Positions 8,549 to 16,824 are shown, counted from the first letter of the stretch. The stretch: 33,252 nt of DNA from Firmicutes bacterium UBA3936 (GCA_002385745.1 DGEC01000090.1:1-33252); one strand, 5' to 3'. The notes: generated by a model from the letters alone, not told the origin. Numbers and translations: made by a program.

Positions 8549-10420
8549 TTATTTTAGAAAAAATATTTCCAGATTCCCATCTTTAAAGCGGCACACCATA
8601 TTATCCACTATTTTTCCTCCCCCATACTCCATGTGAGAACCATCACCCCCGTACCATCTGATGCCGCTGTGCTCCCACGACATATTTCTGAGATCGAAAA
8701 TGAAGACGGAGTCTCTGAACGGCGAGTTCCACCGGATAGTGCCGGCAAAGCGGTTTTCATCAAGCCAGCCCTGGGGATGAATAGGAAGCCCTTCGATTTC
8801 CAGGGGAATAAATTTCCCGTCCTGAAAATACAGGAGGGCAAAATTATCTGGCTTGCGCAGTACAAGTCCCCGGTCCTGGGGCAGCCAGCCGTAAAGTTCC
8901 CAGGGCTCCCGGACCCAGTCTCCGGTATAGTTCATTTCTTTATCTCCTGCGACAACCAGCAGGCTGTTTTCCCGGGCAATAATGTATCCAAGCTTGCCGC
9001 CGGGGGAAAGGGAGGGGCAAACGGGAGTTTCGGCCAGGACGGCAGGCCCGCTTGCAGCAGGGTCCAGTGCTATCACCTGGTATCCTGTGCCCGCATCCTG
9101 TGCCAGGAGCAGGCATCCATCCTGCCAGCCTAGGGGTATGGGGTTATTCCAGGGAAATTCGGCAAGAACAGCAGCCGTATCTGTACTGCAGAGATATAAC
9201 TTATCACCTTGCCTGGAGGGGATCAGGGCCACCCGGTCGCTGTCCGGGTCCCATATGCCGTACAAAGGTTCGTCGAACTCCCCGATATGCTTTTGCCTAT
9301 CCATGTCGAACCAGTAGGTCTTGTTATCGGAGTACAGGACCTGGCGTCCCCCGGGAGACACGTCACAGGAATGCAAATACTCCAGACGGCGGAATTGCTC
9401 GCGAGAGAGAATTCTCCCGGGTTCCGGTTCCGGAGGGGGATCAGCAACCGCTTTAAGCAGCAAGCTCCTGTTGCAGTATTGGGGGGCCTTGCCCAAATAA
9501 TCCAGGAGAGTTATTATTGTTTCCAAAGGATAGTAATCCGTACCCCAGAGATACAAGTGCCAGTCCATGGCCAGGGCAAACAGTTCGTCGGTTGCAATGC
9601 CGGCAAAGAAGGACGGCTTAATTGTTTGAGGATAGTCCAGCTTCAATAATTCCAATTTAAAATCTACATAGCTTTTGTTTTCAACGGCAACTAATCCTTT
9701 GGCCTCCATGTCCATTAAGAATTGCAGGATTTCCTCAATCCTTCCCTGCTCTTCAAGTATCGGGAGATTCTCTTTTGCTTCCTCCCAGTTGATTTGGGAA
9801 AGCAGGGATTCATCCGGCGGGAAAAGGTCGGCATAGAGGAGGAGGGGACGTTTTACACTGTAATAGCTTTCATGGTCTTCAGGAGTCCAGCCTGTGTCTT
9901 CCAAAGCCAGGAGCAGTTCCAAGCCTGCTTTGCCGCCCCGTTTCCAGGCTGTGGTTATAAGTAGCTCCGGCAACTCCGGGTCAATTTCCAAAAGAAGGGG
10001 CAGCAGTTGCTCTCTTTCTTCCTGTGTATGGAAAAGATTTTTTAGTAATTCTTCTTTAAAATTTTCATGCATTTGCCCGGCGACTACCCAAGCTTGCACG
10101 GGGTCATCTTCTGCGATAAGCGGCCACACTTGCGCAATCAGGGCGCTTTGGGGGGCGAGGGCATAAAGGGAGGGCAGGGTTTTGCGAGCCAGTTGCGCTG
10201 ACTTAAATTTCAGGGCAATAGCAACAGCCATTTCTTTTGCTTTTAGAGATTCCTGCCGCTCCTCCAGCAGGGATACGGCTGCCTCTGCGTCTTCCGGGCG
10301 GATTTGTTCCAGAATGCTTTTTTCCAGGGCGGCAGTGTCCCATTTTCCTTGCCAAAGCTCTGCCAGTTGGGACAGGGCTGCCAAAGGGGCGCCACCGGCC
10401 AGTTCCGCTTCGGCAAGCAA
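8549..10420 (-). CDS. 5'-truncated helical-repeat/beta-propeller protein
   Basis: The open frame gives 623 residues from a TTG at 10420, but no credible RBS precedes it and family-like sequence (RLEARALL) continues upstream to ~10438, where an in-frame stop meets a foreign gene. The visible N-terminal ~330 residues are leucine- and alanine-rich helices resembling TPR or HEAT repeats. From ~345 on there are beta-propeller blades, with SPGG-type turns at CDVSPGGRQVLYSD and SLSPGGKLGYII. The real gene was probably longer, perhaps with a signal peptide. Function is unknown; such proteins are usually scaffolds. Likely non-functional as it stands, unless the junction is an assembly error. Confidence 0.65.
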   Translation of the reverse strand: MLAEAELAGGAPLAALSQLAELWQGKWDTAALEKSILEQIRPEDAEAAVSLLEERQESLKAKEMAVAIALKFKSAQLARKTLPSLYALAPQSALIAQVWPLIAEDDPVQAWVVAGQMHENFKEELLKNLFHTQEEREQLLPLLLEIDPELPELLITTAWKRGGKAGLELLLALEDTGWTPEDHESYYSVKRPLLLYADLFPPDESLLSQINWEEAKENLPILEEQGRIEEILQFLMDMEAKGLVAVENKSYVDFKLELLKLDYPQTIKPSFFAGIATDELFALAMDWHLYLWGTDYYPLETIITLLDYLGKAPQYCNRSLLLKAVADPPPEPEPGRILSREQFRRLEYLHSCDVSPGGRQVLYSDNKTYWFDMDRQKHIGEFDEPLYGIWDPDSDRVALIPSRQGDKLYLCSTDTAAVLAEFPWNNPIPLGWQDGCLLLAQDAGTGYQVIALDPAASGPAVLAETPVCPSLSPGGKLGYIIARENSLLVVAGDKEMNYTGDWVREPWELYGWLPQDRGLVLRKPDNFALLYFQDGKFIPLEIEGLPIHPQGWLDENRFAGTIRWNSPFRDSVFIFDLRNMSWEHSGIRWYGGDGSHMEYGGGKIVDNMVCRFKDGNLEIFFLK

Positions 10421-10434
10421 GGCTCTGGCTTCAA

Positions 10435-10680
10435 GCCGACTTCAACTATTTCGCCGACCGCTTCGTGGCCAAGTATCATGTTGGACCTTTCGCCGATGGC
10501 TCCGGCCCATACTGTGTGTACATCTGAAGTGCAGGGTGATACCGCCACGGGTGCAACAATCGCGTCATGCGGCCCAAGCTGCGGCCTTTCTTTTTCAATC
10601 CAACCAACCTCTCCTACGCGGATCATAGCAAAACCCTGCATTTTCTTTGGTAATGAGTCTGCTACCCTTAATGCTGCCAT
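10435..10680 (-). pseudogene. N-terminal remnant of zinc secondary alcohol dehydrogenase
   Basis: About 80 codons match the start of Thermoanaerobacter-type NADP secondary alcohol dehydrogenases: GFAMIRVGEVGWIEKE, then APCTSD-like SPCTSDVHTV carrying the catalytic-zinc Cys, and the MILGHEAVGEIVEVG zinc-ligand block. Homology stops right after VEVG (~10435), and the downstream DNA belongs to another gene in another frame. ATG 10680 has GGGGAG upstream; ATG 10639-10641 is the start by homology. The gene retains an excellent promoter, but the Rossmann domain and most of the catalytic domain are gone. Confidence 0.8.
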
Positions 10681-10723
10681 CGTATCAACTCCCCTTTGTG
10701 AAAAAATTAACATTTCTATCCTT

Positions 10724-10752
10724 ATATTAACATGGAGAAGATTGGATGTCAA
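10724..10752 (-). promoter_or_regulatory. Promoter of the truncated alcohol dehydrogenase
   Basis: On the minus strand, TTGACA (10752-10747) and TAATAT (10729-10724) are 17 bp apart, a near-consensus sigma-A promoter 44 bp upstream of the ATG at 10680. Confidence 0.65.
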
Positions 10753-10917
10753 TGTTTTCCAGTTTAGGCAAAATATTTAAAATTGCCTGAATAGTTATAT
10801 ATTTACCGCAATTCAGACTATTGGGAACAGTGCTGTGGAAAACAGTGGATATGAGCAGCAGGCCCGTATGATTAGTGCAAAAAATCAAAGACTAATGGCA
10901 AGGAGGTGGAAATAAAT

Positions 10918-11076
10918 ATGAAAAGACATACCTTTGAAGAATTAAAGGAAGCGACACAAAAAAAGAGAGCTGAAAAGGAAAAGGAACTGGGCTATACAAT
11001 GGTAGATACGGATAAAGCAAGGAAAATTTGCATAGGGCAGATTGAAAGAAATATTGAGCAGGTTGTTGACGATTAG
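10918..11076 (+). CDS. Small charged hypothetical protein (52 aa)
   Basis: A 52-residue ORF starts at ATG 10918, with AAGGAGGT at 10900-10907, and ends at TAG 11074-11076, followed by a strong terminator. The first half is very rich in Lys and Glu (LKEATQKKRAEKEKELG), suggesting a single charged helix or short coiled coil, and the second half is amphipathic. A strong RBS and its own terminator argue that it is expressed. No family was recognised. Confidence 0.6.
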   Translation: MKRHTFEELKEATQKKRAEKEKELGYTMVDTDKARKICIGQIERNIEQVVDD

Positions 11077-11123
11077 ACTCTAAAGAGGGTAACAAGGGCT
11101 GCCTAATCAGCCTGATAAATTTT

Positions 11124-11152
11124 AACCCTGTCCGCAAAGGACAGGGTTTTTT
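11124..11152 (+). terminator. Strong Rho-independent terminator
   Basis: AACCCTGTCC (11124-11133) and GGACAGGGTT (11139-11148) form a perfect 10-bp stem with a GCAAA loop and a run of six T. It closes the small gene at 10918. Confidence 0.88.
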
Positions 11153-11350
11153 GCTGCCGCTTTCTCTTCCGCGGGGAGGCGGGGGTTCTTTGGATTTCAG
11201 AAATGAGAAGAAAATAATAATGAGGTAAGCGGGATTTTGTGTTATCCTTGGAATAGAGATAGATTTAGAGCGTTGATGGCAGATTAGCGTCAGAAGTACA
11301 GGATTCAAAACAGCGGTGATGATGAGAACAAGGCAGAAAGGAGATTTTTT

Positions 11351-12448
11351 GTGCCGGCACTGATGATACATCTGCTTTTGGCAAAAAAGATAAAGCCAAA
11401 TGGCAGTATATTGTATTATATAGGAAATATTGCTCCCGATGCGGTGGCGGACTGGAAGGCAAAGGATATTACGCACTTCAGGAATCTCACTGACAGAGCC
11501 GGGGCGTTGGCCGCTCTTGCCCGGCGGACACCGCCGGCTGACGATTTTGCGGAAGGGGTTTTGCTCCACTTGTATCTCGACTGGCGGTGGGACCTCGCTT
11601 TTAGGGATGAGTATATAAAGACTGCCGGTGATAACTGGGTTGAGAGGTATCGCAGCGAACTAAACCTTTCCGGGAGCTATGCCTTTCACCGCACCGAATG
11701 GGCGAAGGATTTATGGAAGCAAATGGCGGAATTTGACATGACCGGATATGGAGAAATTCCCGGCGCTTCCCCAGCTGAACTGAAGAATTTGCTAAGTCAG
11801 GGATACAAGTGGCATCTGAGTAACAAGACCGGACCGTCGGCTGTTTTTACCCCGGAAATGATTGATGAATTTCTCAACAAAACCGCTCTTGAATATACAA
11901 GCTGGAAAATCGAGCAGGAAATAGCCTATTATAAGTCTTTACCGGTGGTTTTTACCGGTTTTGCTGCTGTACCTGGTTTGAGCGACGGGGAAATTGAGCT
12001 TTTTTGTCTTTGGAAGATGCCGCCTGCTCCGGAAAACAATCACGTTCCGGCTTATCAGTTTTTAGTACACCTTGCCGGCAGGCGCATCGGTGATGCCGGT
12101 TTGCATGCCGGTTATACAGACAGTATCTATTATGGCGGACAAATCAACTATTGCTTTCATGAAAACCGGTACAACAATATGTACGGCGAAAAAATTTGCC
12201 GCCTGCTGTTACCGGTTATCAGGGCACATGGGATGCACAAAATCATAATTACGGGCAACTATACAAATACTGCTGTCCGGCATACCTGTGAAAAACTTGG
12301 CGCAAAACTTATCCGCACAGCCCCGCTGCCCTCCTGGCATGATTATTATAAAAAGGGCATGCGGTTTGTAAATATTTATGAGTGGGATATAAACAGGTAC
12401 TACCGGCAGGAACAGGGGAACGGGGCAAACAAAAACAGCAAGCCCTAA
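11351..12448 (+). CDS. Zinc phospholipase C-like / GNAT fusion protein
   Basis: A 365-residue protein from GTG 11351, with AAGGAG at 11338-11343. The N-terminal ~200 residues carry a pattern like the zinc-dependent phospholipase C family: His7, GNIAPDAVADW, ITHF, and GVLLHLYLDW, a row of His/Asp at metal-ligand spacing. The C-terminal ~150 residues look like a GNAT acetyltransferase, with a FLVHLAGRRIGDAGLH strand, an acetyl-CoA-binding-like region around GEKICRLLLPVIRAHG, and the closing NTAVRHTCEKLGAKL helix/strand typical of GNATs. The enzyme may modify a membrane or amine substrate. The domain assignments are pattern-based and the joint function is unknown. Confidence 0.7.
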   Translation: MPALMIHLLLAKKIKPNGSILYYIGNIAPDAVADWKAKDITHFRNLTDRAGALAALARRTPPADDFAEGVLLHLYLDWRWDLAFRDEYIKTAGDNWVERYRSELNLSGSYAFHRTEWAKDLWKQMAEFDMTGYGEIPGASPAELKNLLSQGYKWHLSNKTGPSAVFTPEMIDEFLNKTALEYTSWKIEQEIAYYKSLPVVFTGFAAVPGLSDGEIELFCLWKMPPAPENNHVPAYQFLVHLAGRRIGDAGLHAGYTDSIYYGGQINYCFHENRYNNMYGEKICRLLLPVIRAHGMHKIIITGNYTNTAVRHTCEKLGAKLIRTAPLPSWHDYYKKGMRFVNIYEWDINRYYRQEQGNGANKNSKP

Positions 12449-12472
12449 AATTTGCCGCTTGCTGTCTTTGTT
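12435..12472 (+). terminator. Terminator of the PLC-like/GNAT gene
   Basis: ACAGCAAGC (12435-12443) pairs with GCTTGCTGT (12457-12465), followed by CTTTGTTG. The left arm overlaps the last codons of the gene. Confidence 0.6.
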
Positions 12473-12480
12473 GTCGTTCA

Positions 12481-12499
12481 TTGACGGGTGAGCCGTCAA
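12481..12499. other. Hairpin downstream of rubrerythrin
   Basis: TTGACGG-GTGAG-CCGTCAA is a perfect 7-bp stem-loop between two convergent genes. It could help end the perR-rbr transcript on the minus strand, although the T-tract is weak. Confidence 0.4.
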
Positions 12500-12551
12500 A
12501 TCCGGATATTCTTCAGTTTTGCTGCTTGCTGCAGCAGGGTTTACGGTCTGT

Positions 12552-13145
12552 TTAATAGTTTTCAACAAACAACTCGAAGTGGGCCTGGGGATGGATACAG
12601 GCGGGGCACTCCAGCGGTGCCTCGGTTCCTTCGTGTATATACCCGCAGTTGCCGCATTTCCACAATATCTTTTCCGCTCTTTTAAATACTTCGCCCTTTT
12701 CCATATTGGCGGCAAGCTTTTTATACCTTGCCTCATGCATCTCCTCGGACTTGCAAATCGCCCTGAATGCTGCGGCTATTTCAGGAAAGCCTTCAGCTTC
12801 TGCCTCATCGGCAAAGACCGGGTAAAGTTCTGCCCATTCCTCGTATTCTCCCGCTGCTGCTGCTTTGAGGTTGTCCAGAGTGTTTCCCTGGGCTACAGGA
12901 TAGCCGGCATTTATTTCAATATGGGTCGGCAGGTCGCCTTCAAGGCCTGCAAGCAGGAATTTATAGAATCGTTTTGCGTGTTCCTTTTCGTGATCCGCGG
13001 TTTCAAGGAAGATATTTCTTATCTGCTTGTAGCCTTCCTTATCCGCCACCGATGCGTAATAAGTATAACGGTTGCGCGCCTGGGATTCCCCGGCAAAGGC
13101 GGTCATTAGGTTTACAACTGTTTTGGTTCCTTTTAAGCTTTTCAT
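12552..13145 (-). CDS. rbr: Rubrerythrin
   Basis: A 197-residue cytoplasmic peroxidase that reduces hydrogen peroxide in anaerobes. The four-helix di-iron domain has ligands at Glu20, Glu53/His56 (ETADHEKEH), Glu100/Glu103 and Glu134/His137 (EEMHE). The C-terminal rubredoxin-like iron centre has Cys164, Cys167, Cys180 and Cys183. The start is ATG with GGAGGT upstream. It lies 15 bp after perR on the same strand, so both are probably transcribed from the PerR-box promoter and induced by peroxide. Confidence 0.96.
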   Translation of the reverse strand: MKSLKGTKTVVNLMTAFAGESQARNRYTYYASVADKEGYKQIRNIFLETADHEKEHAKRFYKFLLAGLEGDLPTHIEINAGYPVAQGNTLDNLKAAAAGEYEEWAELYPVFADEAEAEGFPEIAAAFRAICKSEEMHEARYKKLAANMEKGEVFKRAEKILWKCGNCGYIHEGTEAPLECPACIHPQAHFELFVENY

Positions 13146-13160
13146 AATCAGACCTCCATT

Positions 13161-13586
13161 TTAATTAATATTGTTTTCAAGGCAACCCGGACAGGTGCCT
13201 TTGAAATATATATCTCTTTGTTTAACTATAAAGCGTGACAACCCCTTTGTATGCAGGCCGGCCATATCAACGGGAAAGTCGTATATATTACCGCACATAT
13301 CGCACTTGAAATGACCGTGGTCGGATGTGTCGGCGTCAAATCTGGCCTCGTTGTCTTCGATGGTTACTGTCCTTACCAGTCCCGCTTTCACAAATGTGTT
13401 CAGCGAGTTGTATACTGTAGTTTTTGACAGGGTAGGTATTTCATGCAGCAAATTGCTGTATATTTCATCTGCTGTCGGATGAGTCCGGCGGGCAGCCAAA
13501 TACTCCATTATCTTAATCCTTGTATATGAAGGCCTGATATTTTTATCTTTAAGCAGGTTCAACAAAGCTTCCGTTGACAAATTCAT
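13161..13586 (-). CDS. perR: Peroxide-responsive repressor PerR (Fur family)
   Basis: A 141-residue Fur-family repressor. All five regulatory-metal ligands of Bacillus PerR align with one residue offset: His36, Asp84, His90, His92 and Asp103. The Asp at 103 favours PerR over Fur. Two CxxC pairs (95/98, 132/135) form the structural zinc site. The winged helix is residues 1-80. Start ATG 13586 has GGGAGGTG upstream. It heads the operon with rubrerythrin and likely represses itself through the box at 13632-13646 until the bound iron oxidises the His ligands. Confidence 0.92.
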   Translation of the reverse strand: MNLSTEALLNLLKDKNIRPSYTRIKIMEYLAARRTHPTADEIYSNLLHEIPTLSKTTVYNSLNTFVKAGLVRTVTIEDNEARFDADTSDHGHFKCDMCGNIYDFPVDMAGLHTKGLSRFIVKQRDIYFKGTCPGCLENNIN

Positions 13587-13630
13587 TTATAACACCTCCC
13601 TGGGAAGGGGTTTGTATTAATTACAACTTT

Positions 13631-13659
13631 ATTATAATTATTGTTCTGTTTTCTGTCAA
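13631..13659 (-). promoter_or_regulatory. Consensus promoter overlapped by a Per box
   Basis: On the minus strand TTGACA (13659-13654) and TATAAT (13636-13631) are perfect consensus elements with a 17-bp spacer. A PerR-box-like sequence, TTATAAT-T-ATTGTTC on the plus strand (13632-13646), covers the -10. Its first half-site is perfect and its second matches at 4 of 7 positions. Confidence 0.8.
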
Positions 13660-13859
13660 GGATACTGTTATTGTTTTACGTTTGGGATAAAAAGAAATAA
13701 AAATAATAATACCGCAGTACGGATAAAGCAAGTTGCCATACCGCATGCTAGACACAAAAGCCTGCAGCAGGAACATGGCGCAGGCAGCTGGAATAATAAT
13801 AAAAGTTTTGCAGGCTGCTTTTGGCCGCTGCCGGGCCTGCCGGCAAGGGAGGCTGGCTT

Positions 13860-14537
13860 ATGATTCCGCTTAGAGATTCACCGCGCACTTACCGTTTTCC
13901 CTTGGTGAACATAGCTATTATTGTCCTGAATGTATATGTGTTTTTCCACCAGCTGTCCCTGACAGACAGGGAGCTTTATGCATTTGTTTATACATACGGA
14001 CTTATCCCGGAACGTTTTTTCGCCAATCTTGCTGCAGGCAGTTTGCCGGCTGCCTTCTTGCCCCTTATTACTCACCAGTTTTTACACGGCAGCTGGCTGC
14101 ACATCGGCAGCAATATGCTTTATCTGTGGATATTTGGAGATAATATTGAAGACCGCATGGGGCGGCTGCGTTATCTTGTTTTTTATTTGCTGATGGGAAT
14201 GGTAGCAGGATTGGTTCAGGCCGCCTTTTATTCACAGAGCACCGTCCCGGTAATAGGCGCCAGCGGGGCAGTTGCCGGTATTCTGGGCGCCTATGCCTTT
14301 ATCTGCCCGCGTGCCCGTGTCCTGGCCCTGGTTCCTGTCTTTCTTATTCTTACCGTGGCAGAAGTGCCGGCCATGCTTTTTTTGGGCCTGTGGTTTGTCC
14401 TGCAGCTTTTTCCCGGGCTGACCAGCATTGGCGTGGAGGTGTCCGTAGCCTGGTGGGCGCATATTGGCGGCTTCCTTGCCGGTATGCTGCTTGTCAGGGC
14501 ATTCCGCCGGAAGAGCAGGCACAGACCCTGCGAATGA
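13860..14537 (+). CDS. Rhomboid-family intramembrane serine protease
   Basis: A 225-residue polytopic membrane protein. ATG 13860 is preferred over an upstream in-frame TTG (13821) because AAGGGAGG precedes it at 7-base spacing. Rhomboid catalytic features are complete: HQFLHGSWLHIGSN (residues 72-85, with the oxyanion Asn85), the nucleophile Ser135 in GASGAVAG, and His201 in AHIGGFLAG. The early MIPLRDSPRTYRFPLVN is typical of the Firmicute/actinobacterial type. It cleaves membrane-protein segments; the substrate is unknown. Monocistronic by spacing. Confidence 0.93.
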   Translation: MIPLRDSPRTYRFPLVNIAIIVLNVYVFFHQLSLTDRELYAFVYTYGLIPERFFANLAAGSLPAAFLPLITHQFLHGSWLHIGSNMLYLWIFGDNIEDRMGRLRYLVFYLLMGMVAGLVQAAFYSQSTVPVIGASGAVAGILGAYAFICPRARVLALVPVFLILTVAEVPAMLFLGLWFVLQLFPGLTSIGVEVSVAWWAHIGGFLAGMLLVRAFRRKSRHRPCE

Positions 14538-14589
14538 TTAACGGCAAAAACCGGCGGTTCACTGCCCTTGCCCGTCCTTTACAAGATTA

Positions 14590-14819
14590 TTGACAAAAGA
14601 AATATTGTTAATTATCATATAATTGTACAACCCTAGCTGTGGCCGAAGTTGCAAGCAAATACATGCCTGCCTTGGGATCTCTTTTACTTCATGATTTACA
14701 TAAAACCCGTGTACTAACCGGAAGATTCCTTTGCCGGTGCTGCAGCAGGCATATCTGTTTAACCCGCCTTGTGTAATTATTTTATATAAGGAAATATAAT
14801 AAAGAGAGGAGCGAGTAGA
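14590..14819 (+). promoter_or_regulatory. Candidate promoter and long leader of the Fe-ADH gene
   Basis: TTGACA (14590-14595) and TATCAT (14614-14619) are 18 bp apart. If used, the transcript has a ~195-nt leader before the TTG start at 14820. The leader holds no ORF of note, and I recognise no known riboswitch in it. The RBS GAGAGGAG is at 14804-14811. Confidence 0.4.
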
Positions 14820-15971
14820 TTGGTATTCAGTCTTAATTCCACTCCTGAAATTTTGTTTGGCAGCGGTGCTTCCGAGCAGACCGGCGCTAAAGTTAAGGAG
14901 TTGGGATGCAAAAAAGTACTTGTTGTGCACGGTAAACACATTAAGAAGAGTGGTATAGCCGACAAGGTTATAGATACTCTTGTTAAAGAGGGAATCGAAA
15001 TTGTCCGCTTTGAAGAAGTTGAGCCGGATCCCCCCGATACAATAATCGAGAAGGGTGCAGCCGTTGCCAAGGAAGCCAATGTTGACGGGATTATCGGTAT
15101 TGGCGGCGGAAGTGCTCAGGATACGGCCAAAGCCATTAACGTTCTGTTGGGCAATGCTCCGCCCATTACCCGCTTCCTGGACAAGAGCCTTAAAATGAAT
15201 CCCGGGAAGATGCTCGTGCTCCTTCCCACTACCGCCGGCACAGGCAGTGAGGCGAACAATGTGGCCGTTATTACCGATACTAAAAACGGCGTAAAGGGCG
15301 GTGTCAAAGGGCCTGCCTGCGTACCTAATCTTGCAATTGTTGACCCGGACTTTACACTGGACCTGCTGCCGAGGATAACCGCGATAACCGGCATGGACAC
15401 TCTTGCCCACGGGGTGGAGTCAATGACCACGATCTTGGCCCAACCGATGGCAGAGCTGCTGTGCGAGAAGGTAATTTCACTGGTTGTTCAGAATCTCCCG
15501 GTAGCAATTAAAGACGGGAAAAATCTTGAAGCAAGAACCAATCTGAGCTTTGCGGCTATGATCGCCGGGATGTCCTTTGACAACACAGTTCTCCATCTGG
15601 GCCATGCCATTGCCCACACCATGGGTGCTGTTTACCATATCCCCCACGGCATTGCCTGCAGTATTGCCCTGCCCGAAGCAATTGAGTATATTTCCGATGT
15701 TCTTCCGGAAAAAATCAAAATTATCGGAAGGGCAATGGGGCTGGATATGGAAGGCAAGTCCGGCGTAGAAGCGGGCAAGGAAGTTGCCGACTTTGTGAGA
15801 CAGTTCTCCAAGGATATGGGGCTTCCGACAATGAAAGAACTGGACCTCGACAAAGATTTGCTAAAGAAAGTAGCCGAGCTGGCCATGAAAGACGACTGTG
15901 CCATGTTTATACCGAAGGAGACTAACTCGGAGATTATCTTGGAACTGCTCTACCGTGCCTACGAACGGTAG
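14820..15971 (+). CDS. Iron-containing alcohol dehydrogenase
   Basis: A 383-residue group III dehydrogenase, the full family length. It starts at TTG 14820, with GAGAGGAG 8 bases upstream. The nucleotide-binding GGGSAQD lies at 95-101. The metal ligands align with those of FucO: Asp193, His197, His262 and His276, within GMDTLAHGVES and the LGHAIAHTMGAVYHIPHG block. It likely interconverts an alcohol or diol and aldehyde with NAD(P)H in fermentation. Substrate is not predictable. A strong bidirectional terminator separates it from the convergent YbaK-type gene. Confidence 0.95.
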   Translation: MVFSLNSTPEILFGSGASEQTGAKVKELGCKKVLVVHGKHIKKSGIADKVIDTLVKEGIEIVRFEEVEPDPPDTIIEKGAAVAKEANVDGIIGIGGGSAQDTAKAINVLLGNAPPITRFLDKSLKMNPGKMLVLLPTTAGTGSEANNVAVITDTKNGVKGGVKGPACVPNLAIVDPDFTLDLLPRITAITGMDTLAHGVESMTTILAQPMAELLCEKVISLVVQNLPVAIKDGKNLEARTNLSFAAMIAGMSFDNTVLHLGHAIAHTMGAVYHIPHGIACSIALPEAIEYISDVLPEKIKIIGRAMGLDMEGKSGVEAGKEVADFVRQFSKDMGLPTMKELDLDKDLLKKVAELAMKDDCAMFIPKETNSEIILELLYRAYER

Positions 15972-15985
15972 GAGACAGGCAAAGC

Positions 15986-16018
15986 AAGGCCGTACCGCGC
16001 ATGCGGTACGGCCTTTAA
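15986..16018. terminator. Bidirectional terminator
   Basis: AAGGCCGTACCGC (15986-15998) and GCGGTACGGCCTT (16003-16015) form a perfect 13-bp stem with a GCAT loop. It lies between the convergent Fe-ADH and YbaK-type genes. Confidence 0.85.
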
Positions 16019-16035
16019 ATTCCAAAGAAGAAACG

Positions 16036-16503
16036 TCAACAGAGCCTGCAGACATCAATCCACTCCAGAAAACCGGAGTGCTGCTCCAGCTCCGGTATAG
16101 TAAGCTCGATGGCGCTGTTTGCGCTTCCACAGGCGGGAAATACTGTTTTAAAGAGCTTCAATGATACATCCAGGTATACTTCAACACCGTTGTTTACGGC
16201 AAATGGGCAAACGCCGCCAACTTTATGGCCGGTCAGAGGTTCTATTTCCTCAGCGGACAGCATCTTGGCCTTTTTCCCGAAATATGCTTTATATTTTTGA
16301 TTGTCTATTTTGGCATCGCCCGCTGCAACCACTAAGACTACCCTGTCCCCGACACGGAAGGACAATGTTTTGGCGATACGGCAGGGTTCACACTGCAGGG
16401 CACGGGCGGCAAGCTCTACAGTGGCGCTTGAAACATCAAATTCCAGTACCCTGTCTGCCATTCCTCTCTTGCGGAAGTATTCCCTTACTTTTTCTATGGA
16501 CAT
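16036..16503 (-). CDS. YbaK/EbsC-type aminoacyl-tRNA deacylase
   Basis: A 155-residue trans-editing domain protein that hydrolyses mischarged tRNA, usually Cys-tRNA(Pro) or Ala-tRNA(Pro). The family signature is visible: RIAKTLSFRV with the key Lys near residue 45, VVAAGDAKID, and GGVCPFAV near residue 97. Full length for a stand-alone member. ATG 16503 has TGGAGG upstream. The C-terminal WIDVCRLC differs from better-known members. Which tRNA it edits cannot be decided from sequence. Confidence 0.9.
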   Translation of the reverse strand: MSIEKVREYFRKRGMADRVLEFDVSSATVELAARALQCEPCRIAKTLSFRVGDRVVLVVAAGDAKIDNQKYKAYFGKKAKMLSAEEIEPLTGHKVGGVCPFAVNNGVEVYLDVSLKLFKTVFPACGSANSAIELTIPELEQHSGFLEWIDVCRLC

Positions 16504-16616
16504 TTATAATACCTCCATATATAATGCCTCTACTATACACAGCTTTCCGGATGATATATAATTAAACTCGCAAGAAAACATCTTTGCCTGAAGAATAGAC
16601 AAAGGGGGGTGGTATA

Positions 16617-16808
16617 ATGGAAAGCAAAAAACTCTACCGTTCCCGGGATAACGTAATGATTGCCGGAGTTTTAGGCGGCATTGCCGAATACTTGGGCCTT
16701 GACCCGACAATAATGCGTTTGCTGTATGTTTTTTTGACGCTGTTTACGGCACTGTTTCCCGGTTTGATTTTTTATGCGGCTGCCGCATTTATTATGCCCC
16801 GGCAGTAA
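16617..16808 (+). CDS. PspC domain membrane protein
   Basis: A 63-residue minimal PspC protein. ATG 16617 has a G-rich RBS (AAAGGGGGG). It starts with KLYRSRDNVMIAGVLGGIAEYLGLDPTIMR, the hallmark of the family given here in part: LYRS, GVLGGIAEYLG, DPT. One strong membrane span follows, ending FIMPRQ. Such proteins act in the phage-shock or envelope-stress response. It stands alone, without other psp genes nearby. Confidence 0.93.
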   Translation: MESKKLYRSRDNVMIAGVLGGIAEYLGLDPTIMRLLYVFLTLFTALFPGLIFYAAAAFIMPRQ

Positions 16809-16824
16809 TAGGGAAGGGAACTGA

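Noticed and set aside
10868..10915. 15-codon leader peptide before the 52-residue gene
   Set aside because: Too short, no own RBS, and no attenuator-like structure follows it.
10892..11569. 225-residue minus-strand open frame
   Set aside because: It crosses a strong terminator, the small 52-residue gene and the start of the PLC-like gene, and has no RBS or motif.
14606..14630. Rex (redox) operator before the Fe-ADH gene
   Set aside because: Only the TTGTTAA half resembles a Rex site; the second half is absent.
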